Assembly (NCBI RefSeq): GCF_001753245.1
Contig: NZ_CP017415.1
Coordinates: 1,082,501-1,146,500, forward strand
Length of the DNA stretch: 64,000 bases
Reading direction: 5' to 3'
Origin: Acidihalobacter yilgarnensis
Lineage (GTDB): Bacteria > Pseudomonadota > Gammaproteobacteria > DSM-5130 > Acidihalobacteraceae
Shown: piece after piece, positions 27,239 through 35,698 of the stretch
Layout of the letters: each line of letters opens with the position of its first letter
Numbering within the stretch: position 1 is the first letter of the stretch
The notes under the pieces: generated by a model
What the model was told of the DNA's origin: nothing
Seen by the model: the letters and a program-made list of their open reading frames with translations, nothing else
The model's database searches: none
Position numbers and translations under genes: made by a program

Positions 27239-28276
27239 TCAGGCGATCGGGATGGCATCGGTGCAGGCCGCGCCGGGACAGGGCAGTACCTCGACCGTGA
27301 GGTGTCCAAGTCCGGGAACTCCGGAGAGCAGCCCCTTGTAGTGGTCGGCAGGCCGGGGCGTATGGGTTACCACCGAGAGGATGCAGGCCTGCGCCTTGGG
27401 GCCTACTCGCCAGACATGCAGATCGGTTACCCGGTTGTCGGCATCTGCCTCGATGAGCGTGCGCACGCGCGCTTGCAGTGGGCGGGTGTCCTCTGCATCC
27501 AGTAGCACGGCACCGGAGTCGCGTAGCAACCCGATGGACCAGCGCGCTATCAGGATCGAGCCTACGATACCCATCAGCGGGTCCATCCATATCCAGCCAA
27601 AGTACTTGGCAGACAGCAGGGCGACGATCGCCAGCAACGAGGTGATCGCGTCGGCGGCTACGTGCAGATAAGCCGCGCGCAAATTGTGATCATGATGGCG
27701 CTCGGATTGTGAGTGGGCATGCGCATCGTGTTCGTGGTGCATCACTTCAGCATGCTCATGCTCATGCCCGTGCCCGTGCCCGTGCCCGTGCCCGTGGTGA
27801 TCGTGGTGATCGTGGTGATCGTCGAGTACTAGCGCGCTGGCCAAGTTGACCACAAAGCCAAGTACTGCAACCCAAATGGCCTCATTGAGGATCACGTTGA
27901 CCGGGTTGAGTAATCTATCGATGGACTCCAAGGCCATCAGCAAAGCGACGATGGCAAGGCTGACCGCGCTGGTGAAGCCGGCTAGCGAATTAACCTTGCC
28001 CGTGCCGAAGCTGAAGCGCGGGTCATGCGCATGCCGGCGCGAAAAGCCATAGGCGAAGGCAGCGATACCCAGGGCAGCGGCGTGCGAACCCATATGCCAG
28101 CCGTCCGCGGTGAGCGCCATTGAGTGAGTGAAGTAGCCGGTCACCAGTTCGACCGCCATCGTGATCAGCGTGATTGCGATGACGATATAGGTTCGGCGTT
28201 CGGAGGCTTGCGAGCCGGTCAGACCGAAACTGTGGCTGTGCCCTAGCTGTTGCAGCGTTTCGGCGTGAGTGTGCAT
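27239..28276 (-). CDS. dmeF: Cation diffusion facilitator, DmeF-like (Co/Ni/Zn export)
   Basis: A 345-residue CDF exporter with six transmembrane helices. The metal-site motifs are HSMALTADGWHMGSH (helix 2) and HVAADAITS (helix 5). A histidine-rich loop at about 150-195 (HHDHHDHHGHGHGH) binds metal, and HSHSFG near the N-terminus is typical of DmeF. The loop is encoded by tandem DNA repeats (27754-27821). The ATG at 28276 has GGAG seven bases upstream, preferred to an in-frame upstream start at 28309. DmeF relatives export cobalt and nickel; exact metal not determined. No DmeR regulator is adjacent. Confidence 0.85.
   Translation of the reverse strand: MHTHAETLQQLGHSHSFGLTGSQASERRTYIVIAITLITMAVELVTGYFTHSMALTADGWHMGSHAAALGIAAFAYGFSRRHAHDPRFSFGTGKVNSLAGFTSAVSLAIVALLMALESIDRLLNPVNVILNEAIWVAVLGFVVNLASALVLDDHHDHHDHHGHGHGHGHGHEHEHAEVMHHEHDAHAHSQSERHHDHNLRAAYLHVAADAITSLLAIVALLSAKYFGWIWMDPLMGIVGSILIARWSIGLLRDSGAVLLDAEDTRPLQARVRTLIEADADNRVTDLHVWRVGPKAQACILSVVTHTPRPADHYKGLLSGVPGLGHLTVEVLPCPGAACTDAIPIA
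27754..27821. repeat. Tandem repeats coding for the His-rich loop of the CDF exporter
   Basis: Seven 6-bp units (two GCTCAT, five GCCCGT; 27754-27795) encode alternating Gly/Glu-His on the minus strand. Three 9-bp units (TGGTGATCG; 27795-27821) encode Asp-His-His. Such repeats can change length by slippage without changing the frame. Confidence 0.9.
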
Positions 28277-28374
28277 GGCGGTCTCCGTGGCGATCTGCCA
28301 CACGGTCAATGTGAGGATGGCAAAGGGGGTGTTGGCGCCGATTATCCGGTTGCCGCGATGTGCGTCAATCAGCT

Positions 28375-28992
28375 TTAGCGAGTTTCGGCGGCATTACCGA
28401 TCAAAATCTTGAGGCCATACCGCAGGGTGATCGTTACGCCTAATCCGACGAAGATGCCGGCAAGGACATCGGCGGGGAAGTGTTGCCCAAGATTGATGCG
28501 TGATAGTCCGACCCAGACGATGAATAGGACTCCGAAAGTGCGTAGGGGACGGTTTAGCTGGGGCCAAAGACTGGCGATCAGCGTCGCCGCGAATGCGGCA
28601 TGCCCACTCGGCAGGCTGTGATCGCGTGCGGCGTGTCCGATTACCTGTATCGCCTCGGGCGGGAACACGGCAATCGGCCGAGGATAGTCCGCAAGAGCCT
28701 TGAGCCAGCCGATGAGTCCGATTTCAACCGTATAGGCCAGTGCGAATACGGCAATCACCAGTAGCCAGCCTCGCGCTTGCTCCAGTGCCTGACGGCTGAG
28801 GCTGTACCGGCTTGCGCCAATTACCGCGATCAGCGAGGCCAAGGCCAGATAGATCGGAAAGCGCTGGTGCGCGCCGAGGCTGGACCCGGTCAGCATGATA
28901 CGGTCGACCCATTCGCCATGGATGTTATTGATGGCGTGGAACAGCCAGATGTTCGCACCGCCCCAATCGTAAAGCGCGTATTTGAGCGTCAT
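28375..28992 (-). CDS. PAP2-family lipid phosphatase
   Basis: A 205-residue membrane phosphatase with about six helices and the three PAP2 motifs: KALADYPRP, LPSGHAA and SRINLGQHFPADV. These enzymes dephosphorylate phosphatidic acid or undecaprenyl pyrophosphate at the periplasmic face. The ATG at 28992 lies four bases after the stop of the DUF4337 gene, so the two are translationally coupled. Confidence 0.9.
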   Translation of the reverse strand: MTLKYALYDWGGANIWLFHAINNIHGEWVDRIMLTGSSLGAHQRFPIYLALASLIAVIGASRYSLSRQALEQARGWLLVIAVFALAYTVEIGLIGWLKALADYPRPIAVFPPEAIQVIGHAARDHSLPSGHAAFAATLIASLWPQLNRPLRTFGVLFIVWVGLSRINLGQHFPADVLAGIFVGLGVTITLRYGLKILIGNAAETR

Positions 28993-28996
28993 GGTT

Positions 28997-29566
28997 TCAG
29001 AGTATCGCCAGGCCGGCGAGACCGAGACCGCCCAGCGCCGCCGCGCCGGCAACGTAGAACAGCCAGCGCTTGCGTGTGAGGGCCGTAATCGAGGCCAGCG
29101 AGATGGCGATCTGGATCAGGCTGATCGACTGCTCCGAGCGGTGTAGTGGGCGCATTAGCGCCTGGCTTTGCTTGTCGGCCTGATGCGATTTGGCATCGAG
29201 GGTTTCGGCCTGGGTCTTGATCTCGATTTTCTGCTTTTCGTATTTGGCGACCTGTTCGCGGTAATGGACCTGTTTGCCGCCGCCGACGATATCGGCAGCG
29301 AGTTCCATCAGATGACCCTTGGTGCTTTTGGCCTGGTAGTAATTCCATTGATCCGAGGCCTTGGTGGATTCGAGCACCGCCTCATTCTTGAGCATCATCG
29401 CCTCGTTTTGCGTGGCGCTGACGTGGTAGCTGACTACGGCGCCCAAGGTGGCAAGCACCGCTGTGAAAATGGCCACGTACTGTGATAGGCCTGGCCCCTC
29501 GTGTTGTGCACGATGTTCGAGTTCGTGTTCGTGCGGACCGTGGACATGAAAGCCGTCGTTGGGCAT
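28997..29566 (-). CDS. DUF4337 membrane protein
   Basis: A 189-residue protein with a charged His/Glu N-terminus, one helix at about 28-48, a long alpha-helical, probably coiled-coil middle (about 60-140, rich in Lys, Gln, Glu) and two hydrophobic helices at the C-terminus. This is the layout of DUF4337 proteins, whose function is unknown. Its coupling to a PAP2 phosphatase gene suggests an envelope lipid role, but that is only context. Confidence 0.8.
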   Translation of the reverse strand: MPNDGFHVHGPHEHELEHRAQHEGPGLSQYVAIFTAVLATLGAVVSYHVSATQNEAMMLKNEAVLESTKASDQWNYYQAKSTKGHLMELAADIVGGGKQVHYREQVAKYEKQKIEIKTQAETLDAKSHQADKQSQALMRPLHRSEQSISLIQIAISLASITALTRKRWLFYVAGAAALGGLGLAGLAIL

Positions 29567-29989
29567 GGGATATTGCGCTCCTGGCGCGATGCGGTGGAGG
29601 AGAAAGCGGCGGCCTATATTATGCGGCTGTGTTGATGACGGCGAGACCTTCGTCGATGCGATGGCATACGTTTTTCGCGGCTATTGCAACTCCTGGGATG
29701 GCGGGACTATGATCTGCATGCCCCATTCCCAGGCACGTCTTCATGCGCTGCCGCACCAAGCGGCCCGCCCGCCAGGCGCAAGGTTCCGATCCCCTCTTTT
29801 ATATCCCTTCACTGAGCGGGAGGCTCGCGTGGTGAATGGTCCATTCCGGCTGTACTGAAGTCGCCGTTCATGGCGATCTGATTCCCCTGGATTTGCTCGC
29901 CGATCTCCCTGTTCATCTAGGGCGATGGCCAAGTTTGCTCGTCCCGCGGATATCCGCTGTTTCCCCGCCCAGTTGTGCAGAGGTTCGCC
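29567..29989. other. Divergent intergenic region
   Basis: 423 bp between the DUF4337 gene and the glycosyltransferase gene. It should hold promoters for both. Short open frames here have no ribosome sites or recognisable products. I see no clear operator. Confidence 0.4.
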
Positions 29990-31339
29990 ATGTCACTGAC
30001 GCCATCACCTGAATTGCCCGGTCCCCTTTTCCCCGCGCACGCTCCGGCCTTGCTGCAGCGTTTGCGTGAATTTCTCCTCGGCGGTCTCGTCCTCGCGTTG
30101 TTGTGCAGTATCGGCTACACGCTGGCGCATCCGGTCATGCGCAGTATCGGCCATCACCAGTGGTTGCAACCACTGGTCTATTTGCTGTTGATCTGGGCCA
30201 GCCTGGAGCTGGCGCTGTTGTTGCTTAAGACTGGACTCTGGTTCCGTTACCGGCCCGTCGCGTCTGCCATGCTTGCGACCGCGCCACGATTGACCGTAAT
30301 CATTCCCGCCTATAACGAAGGTGCGATGGTGGAGCAATCCATCGATTCGGTGGCCTCCGCGGCGTATCCGCATGAGCGCCTGGAAATTCTGGTCGTCGAC
30401 GACGGCAGTCGTGACGATACCTGGTTTTACATCGAGCGCGCCGCAGCACGTTATCCCGGCCTGGTCGTACCGATTCGCTTTACGGAAAATTGCGGCAAGC
30501 GGGCTGCGCTACTTGAGGGTTTCCGCCGCGCATGCGGCGAGGTGATCGTAACCATCGATTCGGATAGCGTGATCGATGTGGGGACGTTACTGGCCCTGGT
30601 GGCGCCGTTTACCGACGCACGCGTTGGCGCCGTGGCAGGCAAGGTGGTGGTGCACAATCGCGATGCGGGGGCAATTCCGAGGATGTTGCAAGTGGCCTAT
30701 ATCCTGTCCTTCGATTATCTGCGCGCGGCGCAATCGGGTTACCGGACCGTCTATTGCTGTCCGGGTGCCTTGGCGGCTTACCGTGCGTCGGCTGTCCATG
30801 AGGTTCTCGACGAATGGATGGGACAAACCTTCTGGGGCAGCGTATGCACCTATGGCGAGGATCGTGCGATGACCAATTACCTGCTCGCGCGCGGTTACGA
30901 CACGCTTTACCAGAGCACGGCCGTGGTGCATACCGTGGTGCCGACCACCTACCGCAGATTGTGCAAAATGTTCCTGCGCTGGGATCGTAGCTTCATCCGC
31001 GAGGAGATTCGCCTCGCGGGCATCGTGTGGCGCCGGCCGCCCGTCGCCCGGCTGATCACACTGTTCGATCGCGTAGTCACCGACGTGCGTTTCCCTCTGC
31101 GTTATCTGGGTACCGGGCTGGCCGGATTGATGGTGATGGACGAGCCCGCCGCGCTAGGGTCGTTGTTCCTTGGCAGTACGATGTTCAGCATGTTGTATGC
31201 GGTGTACTACCTGCGTAGCGAGCGTTCATGGAACGTTCTGTTTGGCGTGGTCTACAGCTACTACAGCGCACTGGCCTTGTGGTGGATTCTGCCTTATGCG
31301 GCCATGACCTTGCGCGCCAAGTCCTGGATGACCCGGTAG
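29990..31339 (+). CDS. Processive family-2 glycosyltransferase (NodC/hyaluronan synthase-like)
   Basis: A 449-residue membrane glycosyltransferase. After two helices (about 28-75) comes the GT-A domain: IIPAYNEG, VVDDGSRDDT, TIDSDSVID (DxD), TYGEDRAMTN (catalytic ED) and FLRWDRSF (QxxRW-like). Three or four helices follow at the C-terminus. This is the plan of chitin/hyaluronan/poly-GlcNAc synthases. AGAGG lies six bases before the ATG at 29990. It is a single gene; the polymer made is not known. The next gene is a c-di-GMP enzyme, and c-di-GMP often controls such synthases, which is only suggestive. Confidence 0.85.
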   Translation: MSLTPSPELPGPLFPAHAPALLQRLREFLLGGLVLALLCSIGYTLAHPVMRSIGHHQWLQPLVYLLLIWASLELALLLLKTGLWFRYRPVASAMLATAPRLTVIIPAYNEGAMVEQSIDSVASAAYPHERLEILVVDDGSRDDTWFYIERAAARYPGLVVPIRFTENCGKRAALLEGFRRACGEVIVTIDSDSVIDVGTLLALVAPFTDARVGAVAGKVVVHNRDAGAIPRMLQVAYILSFDYLRAAQSGYRTVYCCPGALAAYRASAVHEVLDEWMGQTFWGSVCTYGEDRAMTNYLLARGYDTLYQSTAVVHTVVPTTYRRLCKMFLRWDRSFIREEIRLAGIVWRRPPVARLITLFDRVVTDVRFPLRYLGTGLAGLMVMDEPAALGSLFLGSTMFSMLYAVYYLRSERSWNVLFGVVYSYYSALALWWILPYAAMTLRAKSWMTR

Positions 31340-31345
31340 GCCGGT

Positions 31346-31386
31346 CTTGTAGCGGCATGCATCCAATGGACGTATGTCGCTACAAG
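31346..31386. repeat. Long hairpin after the glycosyltransferase gene
   Basis: CTTGTAGCG (31346-31354) pairs with CGCTACAAG (31378-31386); pairing continues inward through CATGC/GTATG to a stem of about 15 bp with a 10-base loop. There is no T-tract, so termination would need Rho or other help, or the stem protects the 3' end. Confidence 0.6.
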
Positions 31387-31453
31387 GGCTGGTAGTTGAC
31401 TCGGCCGGCGTATTAATGATGCACTTGGGGTTTGCCCGATAAGAATTACTTTA

Positions 31454-34400
31454 GTGCGCCAAAAAGTCCTTCCGCAGGTTGGTCTGCTGTTGCTATTGAT
31501 TGCCGCTGTGGTGGGCTACGGCGCCAGTTCCTGGCAGGCTGCCCGCCGCCACATTCGTCACGATCTCGATCGTAGGACTCAGTTACAGGCCGAGCTGCTC
31601 AGTGACGCCTTGATGCGCTGGACCGCCGAGTTTCGAGCGCTGGGTTTCAGCTTGGAGGCCAACGACGATCTCGACGCGCTGACCCGCACACTGAACCTTT
31701 ACCACTCAGAGCATGCCGACGCGCCGCTGCCGATGTATATCTTTGCACCGAGTCCGGAGCGCCTGCTTGGCGGTGAGCCGGTTGAGGCGCCAAATGCGGC
31801 CTCGGCATTGGTTTTGCGTGCGCAGCGCCTGTGTGCGGGCAGCCGTCACAATCGCTTGGTGCTCAGCCCGAGCACGCGTCGCTTGCGTGGGCAGCCGTCG
31901 ATTATGGCGTGTTTGCGACTGCGCGACGCTGATGGGGTGCCTTTGATCGACATTCTCGGTCGGCTGCACTGGCCGCCAGTTTCAATACTGCAGGCGCGCC
32001 GCCTCACGATCAATCCACTCAATGCGACGACCGCACTGGCCTGGATCAAACCGGATGAGGGAGATGGAGGGGCCCGTTTGGCCTGGCTCGACAACGCATT
32101 GCCGGGGTTTGAGGGGGTGCTGCGAACGGCGGATCGCGCGGGCTCTGGACATTATGCCCAGGACGGTGTGCAACATGCCTGGGTTCGCCTATCCGATTGG
32201 CCCATGATCGTGGTTTCCTCGCTGAGCGAACGCCAGGTTTGGCATGTCTGGCTGCGGCGAGGCGGGGCCGGTGTGAGTGCCGGACTGTTGCTGCTGTTAA
32301 CCGCCATCTTGGCCTTCGCTGCGCTACGTTCTATCCGGTTGGCGCGTTCTGAAGGGCGTTTACGGCAGTACTATGGTGCGCTCAAGGACATCAATCAAAG
32401 CCTGATGATGCTGCCTCAGCCGGGGGTGCTTTATCAGAGCGTGTGTACCTTGCTCGTCGATCGAACCGAACTGCCGGTTGCCTGGGTCGGCTTGCAGCAA
32501 GGCGACCGAGTGAATGTGATCGCCTCGGCCGGCCCCGCCCATGCCTATGTGGATGGATTGTCGTTCGCGCCGGAAGCGGATAAGCCGGAGGGCTTGGGTC
32601 CAACCGGACGCGCGCTGCGCTCGGGCAGTACGGTGGTGGTGGCGGATTTGTGCGACGACCCTCAGTTCAGCATGTGGGCCTCGCGCGCCAGACGATATGG
32701 TTTGCGCAGCTCCGTAGCAGTGCCATTCGGCAGTGGTAACGGTACTCGCGGCGTGCTGGCCGCCTATTCGACGCGTAAGGGTTTCTTCAGTCAGGATATC
32801 GTGGATTTACTCGAGCAACTCGCGCGAGACATCGAACTGGGGCTTAGCCAGTATGCGCGAGTGGCCGAAATTACGCGTTTGAGTCAGCATGACCCGCTGA
32901 CCGGTCTGCCGAATCGGACCTACTTTATGGACAATCTGGAGCGATCGCTGGTACGCGTGCAGCGAAGCGAGCGCCTGATCGCAATCGGCATCCTGGACCT
33001 TGACGATTTCAAGGGCATCAACGATGTCCTGGGGCACGTCGCCGGCGACGAGCTGCTCAAGCATCTGGCCGGTCAACTACCCAAGGCCTTACGTCAGGGC
33101 GACATGGTTGCCCGGCTGGGTGGCGACGAATTCGGCATTTTTTTGGAGGGCGTGACCGGCGTGTCGGAGATTGAGGCCATAGCCGAACGTATCCTGTCGA
33201 CCGTGCGCCGACCGGTCCTGTTGTCGGAGGGGGAGTATGAGCTGTCATCGGATGCAAGTCTCGGACTGACACTTTATCCATTGGATGACGGTGACGCGGC
33301 CGATTTGTTGCGTCATGCCGACGAAGCCCTGTATGCGGCGAAAGGGGCTGGTCGGCACCGCTGGCATTTATTCGATCATGGATTGGAGGTGGCTTCACGT
33401 CAGCGTTACCACGTTCATCATCACTTGCCGGAGGCAATTGCGAGTGGACATATCGTGTTCCACTACCAGCCGCAGGTGGATATGGAGACGGGGCGTGTGA
33501 TCGGGGCCGAGGCGCTGGCGCGTTGGATCGATCCCGAGAAGGGGTTGTGGAGCCCGGCCGTGTTCATGCCCATGATCGAAAGCGACACGCGTCTAGCCAG
33601 GGCGCTGGGGCGCCACGCGCTGGCCGAGGCTGCGCGAGCGGTGTCTCGTTGGCATGCAGACGAACGGGGCCTGCGTCTGTCGGTGAACGTCTGCGCGCGC
33701 CATTTATTGCATGTGGCCTTTCTGGACGATCTGGACGAGGTGCTGGCACGTTACCCCGAGGCCGCACGTGTACTGACGTTGGAACTGACCGAAACCGCAG
33801 CTCTGGCCGATCTGGATGAAAGTGCCCGCGTACTTGCCGACGTTCGTGCCCGTGGATTACGGGTCGCGCTCGACGATTTCGGTAGTGGTTATGCCTCGCT
33901 GCAATACGTGCGACATCTACCGCTCGATGAAATTAAGCTGGACCTACAGTTCGTGCAGGACATGGAAGCCGATACCGAGGCCTTCGCGGTTGGATACGCG
34001 GCGCTGGAGTTGGCCGAGCTCAGGGGCGCGCAAGTCGTGGCTGAAGGCGTTGAGATCGAACGTACTGCTTGCCTCTGGCGTCGCCTCGGCGGCAGGCTCG
34101 CACAGGGATATTTGTTCGCCAAGCCGATGGCCGAGCAGGCTTGGCTGGATTGGGTTGCCTCGTTTGGTAGCGAACCCCGATTCCTCGAAATTCCGCGCTG
34201 GCGACCAAGCATGTCGCATCTGCCGCTACTGCAGGCCTTGCCACGGCATGCAGGACTCAAGCGCCTATTGGGCACGCAGGCGGACAGCGAAGGAGTGGAT
34301 GGTTACGGACATTTTTCCCGGGTATTGGACAGCTGGGATAGCAAGCACTGTCCTTTGACCGCTTGGTTGGATGCTGCGGGGCCGCTTCACGGTATCTCCC

Positions 34401-34561
34401 TCGGCGAGCTTGAGTCGGCGCACGAACGCCTGCACGCCACAGCGCTGAACCGGCTGGCCCGACATGAGCCATTGGAAGCGCATTTGGAAGCCAGTTGGGA
34501 GCGCTTCATCCATGCGCTGGACGATGTGATTGCCCAAATGGATTTGAATCACACGGCTTGA
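31454..34561 (+). CDS. Membrane GAF-GGDEF-EAL protein with C-terminal CZB-like domain
   Basis: A 1,035-residue protein, GTG start, weak ribosome site. TM helix at about 7-25, periplasmic sensor about 26-265, second helix about 270-295, GAF about 320-470, GGDEF about 480-640 (ARLGGDEF with RQGD inhibitory site), EAL about 655-900 (GAEALARW, DDFGSGYASL, AEGVEIE). The last 100 residues contain HCPLTAWL and ESAHERLH, the Cys and His pattern of the chemoreceptor zinc-binding (CZB) domain, so zinc or oxidant sensing may tune c-di-GMP turnover. Both catalytic motifs look intact. It is transcribed alone, downstream of the glycosyltransferase. Confidence 0.87.
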   Translation: MRQKVLPQVGLLLLLIAAVVGYGASSWQAARRHIRHDLDRRTQLQAELLSDALMRWTAEFRALGFSLEANDDLDALTRTLNLYHSEHADAPLPMYIFAPSPERLLGGEPVEAPNAASALVLRAQRLCAGSRHNRLVLSPSTRRLRGQPSIMACLRLRDADGVPLIDILGRLHWPPVSILQARRLTINPLNATTALAWIKPDEGDGGARLAWLDNALPGFEGVLRTADRAGSGHYAQDGVQHAWVRLSDWPMIVVSSLSERQVWHVWLRRGGAGVSAGLLLLLTAILAFAALRSIRLARSEGRLRQYYGALKDINQSLMMLPQPGVLYQSVCTLLVDRTELPVAWVGLQQGDRVNVIASAGPAHAYVDGLSFAPEADKPEGLGPTGRALRSGSTVVVADLCDDPQFSMWASRARRYGLRSSVAVPFGSGNGTRGVLAAYSTRKGFFSQDIVDLLEQLARDIELGLSQYARVAEITRLSQHDPLTGLPNRTYFMDNLERSLVRVQRSERLIAIGILDLDDFKGINDVLGHVAGDELLKHLAGQLPKALRQGDMVARLGGDEFGIFLEGVTGVSEIEAIAERILSTVRRPVLLSEGEYELSSDASLGLTLYPLDDGDAADLLRHADEALYAAKGAGRHRWHLFDHGLEVASRQRYHVHHHLPEAIASGHIVFHYQPQVDMETGRVIGAEALARWIDPEKGLWSPAVFMPMIESDTRLARALGRHALAEAARAVSRWHADERGLRLSVNVCARHLLHVAFLDDLDEVLARYPEAARVLTLELTETAALADLDESARVLADVRARGLRVALDDFGSGYASLQYVRHLPLDEIKLDLQFVQDMEADTEAFAVGYAALELAELRGAQVVAEGVEIERTACLWRRLGGRLAQGYLFAKPMAEQAWLDWVASFGSEPRFLEIPRWRPSMSHLPLLQALPRHAGLKRLLGTQADSEGVDGYGHFSRVLDSWDSKHCPLTAWLDAAGPLHGISLGELESAHERLHATALNRLARHEPLEAHLEASWERFIHALDDVIAQMDLNHTA

Positions 34562-34702
34562 TTCTTTGTTGGGCCGGTTTTTTTGGTCCGAACATTGCAA
34601 GCATTGCCTTAATGCCGGCGTGACGATGCGCCGATGGCCCCCTGAGTCGCGCTCGGCACACACGTTTATCGTGGTCAGTTTTTCCCTTGGGGGGGCTCAG
34701 GC

Positions 34703-35293
34703 ATGAATCAACGTGGTCGCTTGCGCGTGATGCTGTTCGATAAGTCGGCAGGTCGTGCGGCCATCCTGGAACAGGCGCTCAAAGACCAGGGCTGCGAGGT
34801 CGTTGCCCGGCTGGGCGATGGCGACGACGTCTTCAAACGGGTGCAGGAATTGCAGCCGGACATCGTGTTCGTGGACATGGACATCCCGGATCGCGACACC
34901 CTCGAATCCATGCGCTTGATCAACCGTGAAATTCCGCGTCCCGTGGTGATGTTCGCCGCCCAAAGCGACGGCGCAACGATCGAAGAAGCAGTGCGGGCAG
35001 GCGTCAGTGCCTACATCGTCGATGGGCTCAGCCCGAATCGCTTGAAGCCCATTATGGAAGTTGCGATCGCGCGTTTCCGTGAGTTCCAGGCGTTGCGCAA
35101 CGAGCTTGAGCTGACCCGTAACAAACTGGCGGATCGCCGCGATATCGACAAGGCCAAGGGTGTGCTCATGCGCCAGAAAGGGCTTTCGGAAGAGGACGCA
35201 TACGCTGCGCTACGCAAGTTGGCGATGGACCGTAATCAGAAGCTAGGGGATGTGGCCCGGATGCTGCTGGCAGCGGCTGAATTGCTCGGCTGA
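34703..35293 (+). CDS. nasT: ANTAR-domain antiterminator for nitrate assimilation (NasT)
   Basis: A 196-residue protein with a receiver domain (about 8-125; FVDMDIPD holds the would-be phospho-acceptor D58) and a C-terminal ANTAR domain (about 135-195; AKGVLMRQKGLSEEDAYAALRKLAM), which binds RNA leaders with paired hexaloop hairpins. NasT is known to antiterminate nitrate genes and to be held inactive by NasS without nitrate. Both expected partners are here: two matching leaders (35483-35562, 37435-37536) and nasS (37559). GGGGGG lies upstream of the ATG. No promoter was identified in 34562-34702. Confidence 0.92.
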   Translation: MNQRGRLRVMLFDKSAGRAAILEQALKDQGCEVVARLGDGDDVFKRVQELQPDIVFVDMDIPDRDTLESMRLINREIPRPVVMFAAQSDGATIEEAVRAGVSAYIVDGLSPNRLKPIMEVAIARFREFQALRNELELTRNKLADRRDIDKAKGVLMRQKGLSEEDAYAALRKLAMDRNQKLGDVARMLLAAAELLG

Positions 35294-35295
35294 GC

Positions 35296-35341
35296 GCACC
35301 ACATCGGGGCGACGATCCTGGCTGGAGCACCAATATGGAGC
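35296..35341 (+). promoter_or_regulatory. Two NtrC-type enhancer sites upstream of narK
   Basis: GCACC-N5-GGGGC (35296-35310) and GCACC-N5-GGAGC (35327-35341) each match the NtrC palindrome GCACC-N5-GGTGC at 9 of 10 positions. Their centres are 31 bp apart, three helical turns, and lie roughly 140 and 110 bp before the predicted sigma-54 start, like the glnAp2 enhancer. Confidence 0.75.
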
Positions 35342-35417
35342 CGAAAATCCAGTCGTGCCGCCCAGAAAAAACATCGTTCCCCCTGATCCCGTCAAGCTTG
35401 CGAACCTCTTTCTGCCA

Positions 35418-35434
35418 CTGGTACGGGTTTTGCT
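35418..35434 (+). promoter_or_regulatory. Sigma-54 promoter of the narK transcript
   Basis: CTGGTACGGGTTTTGCT matches the sigma-54 consensus (YTGGCACGrNNNTTGCW) at all but one defined position. The invariant GG is at 35420-35421 and GC at 35432-35433, with the required spacing. Transcription would begin near 35445, just ahead of the ANTAR hairpins. Confidence 0.8.
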
Positions 35435-35482
35435 TATCAAGCTACTGAGCATGATCGGGCCAACGACGGGCCGGTAGCTTCC

Positions 35483-35521
35483 AAGAGTCAATGCAGACTC
35501 TTAATCAAAGACAACGGCGTC
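35483..35521 (+). promoter_or_regulatory. ANTAR (NasT) leader hairpins P1 and P2, narK leader
   Basis: P1 (35483-35502) is a perfect 7-bp stem AAGAGTC/GACTCTT around the hexaloop AATGCA. P2 (35510-35521) has loop AACGGC with a short 3-bp stem GAC/GTC. Both loops have A at position 1 and G at position 4, the hallmark of ANTAR-bound RNAs. P2 shares bases 35513-35519 with the 5' arm of the terminator, so the two folds exclude each other. The weakness of the P2 stem is the main doubt. Confidence 0.75.
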
Positions 35522-35562
35522 ACCCAGACGAAGCAGCAATCGTCGGGGCCGCCGTTTTTTTT
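35513..35562 (+). terminator. Regulated intrinsic terminator in the narK leader
   Basis: AACGGCG (35513-35519) pairs with CGCCGTT (35550-35556), and an inner stem (CCC.GACGA with TCGTC.GGG) extends it. Eight T follow. It sits 137 bp before narK, so it must be bypassed for expression; NasT binding to the overlapping P2 hairpin is the expected switch. Confidence 0.85.
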
Positions 35563-35698
35563 GCGCCGAGATAACCGTTGGAGGCTGTGATGCGGCGGGT
35601 TGAAGGCAGTACTCGCCCGGTCAGCAGGTTGCACAGACGTGGCGGCCGACTTGAATCGGGCGTCGGCACCACACCGACTTGAACGCTCTGGAGGAATC

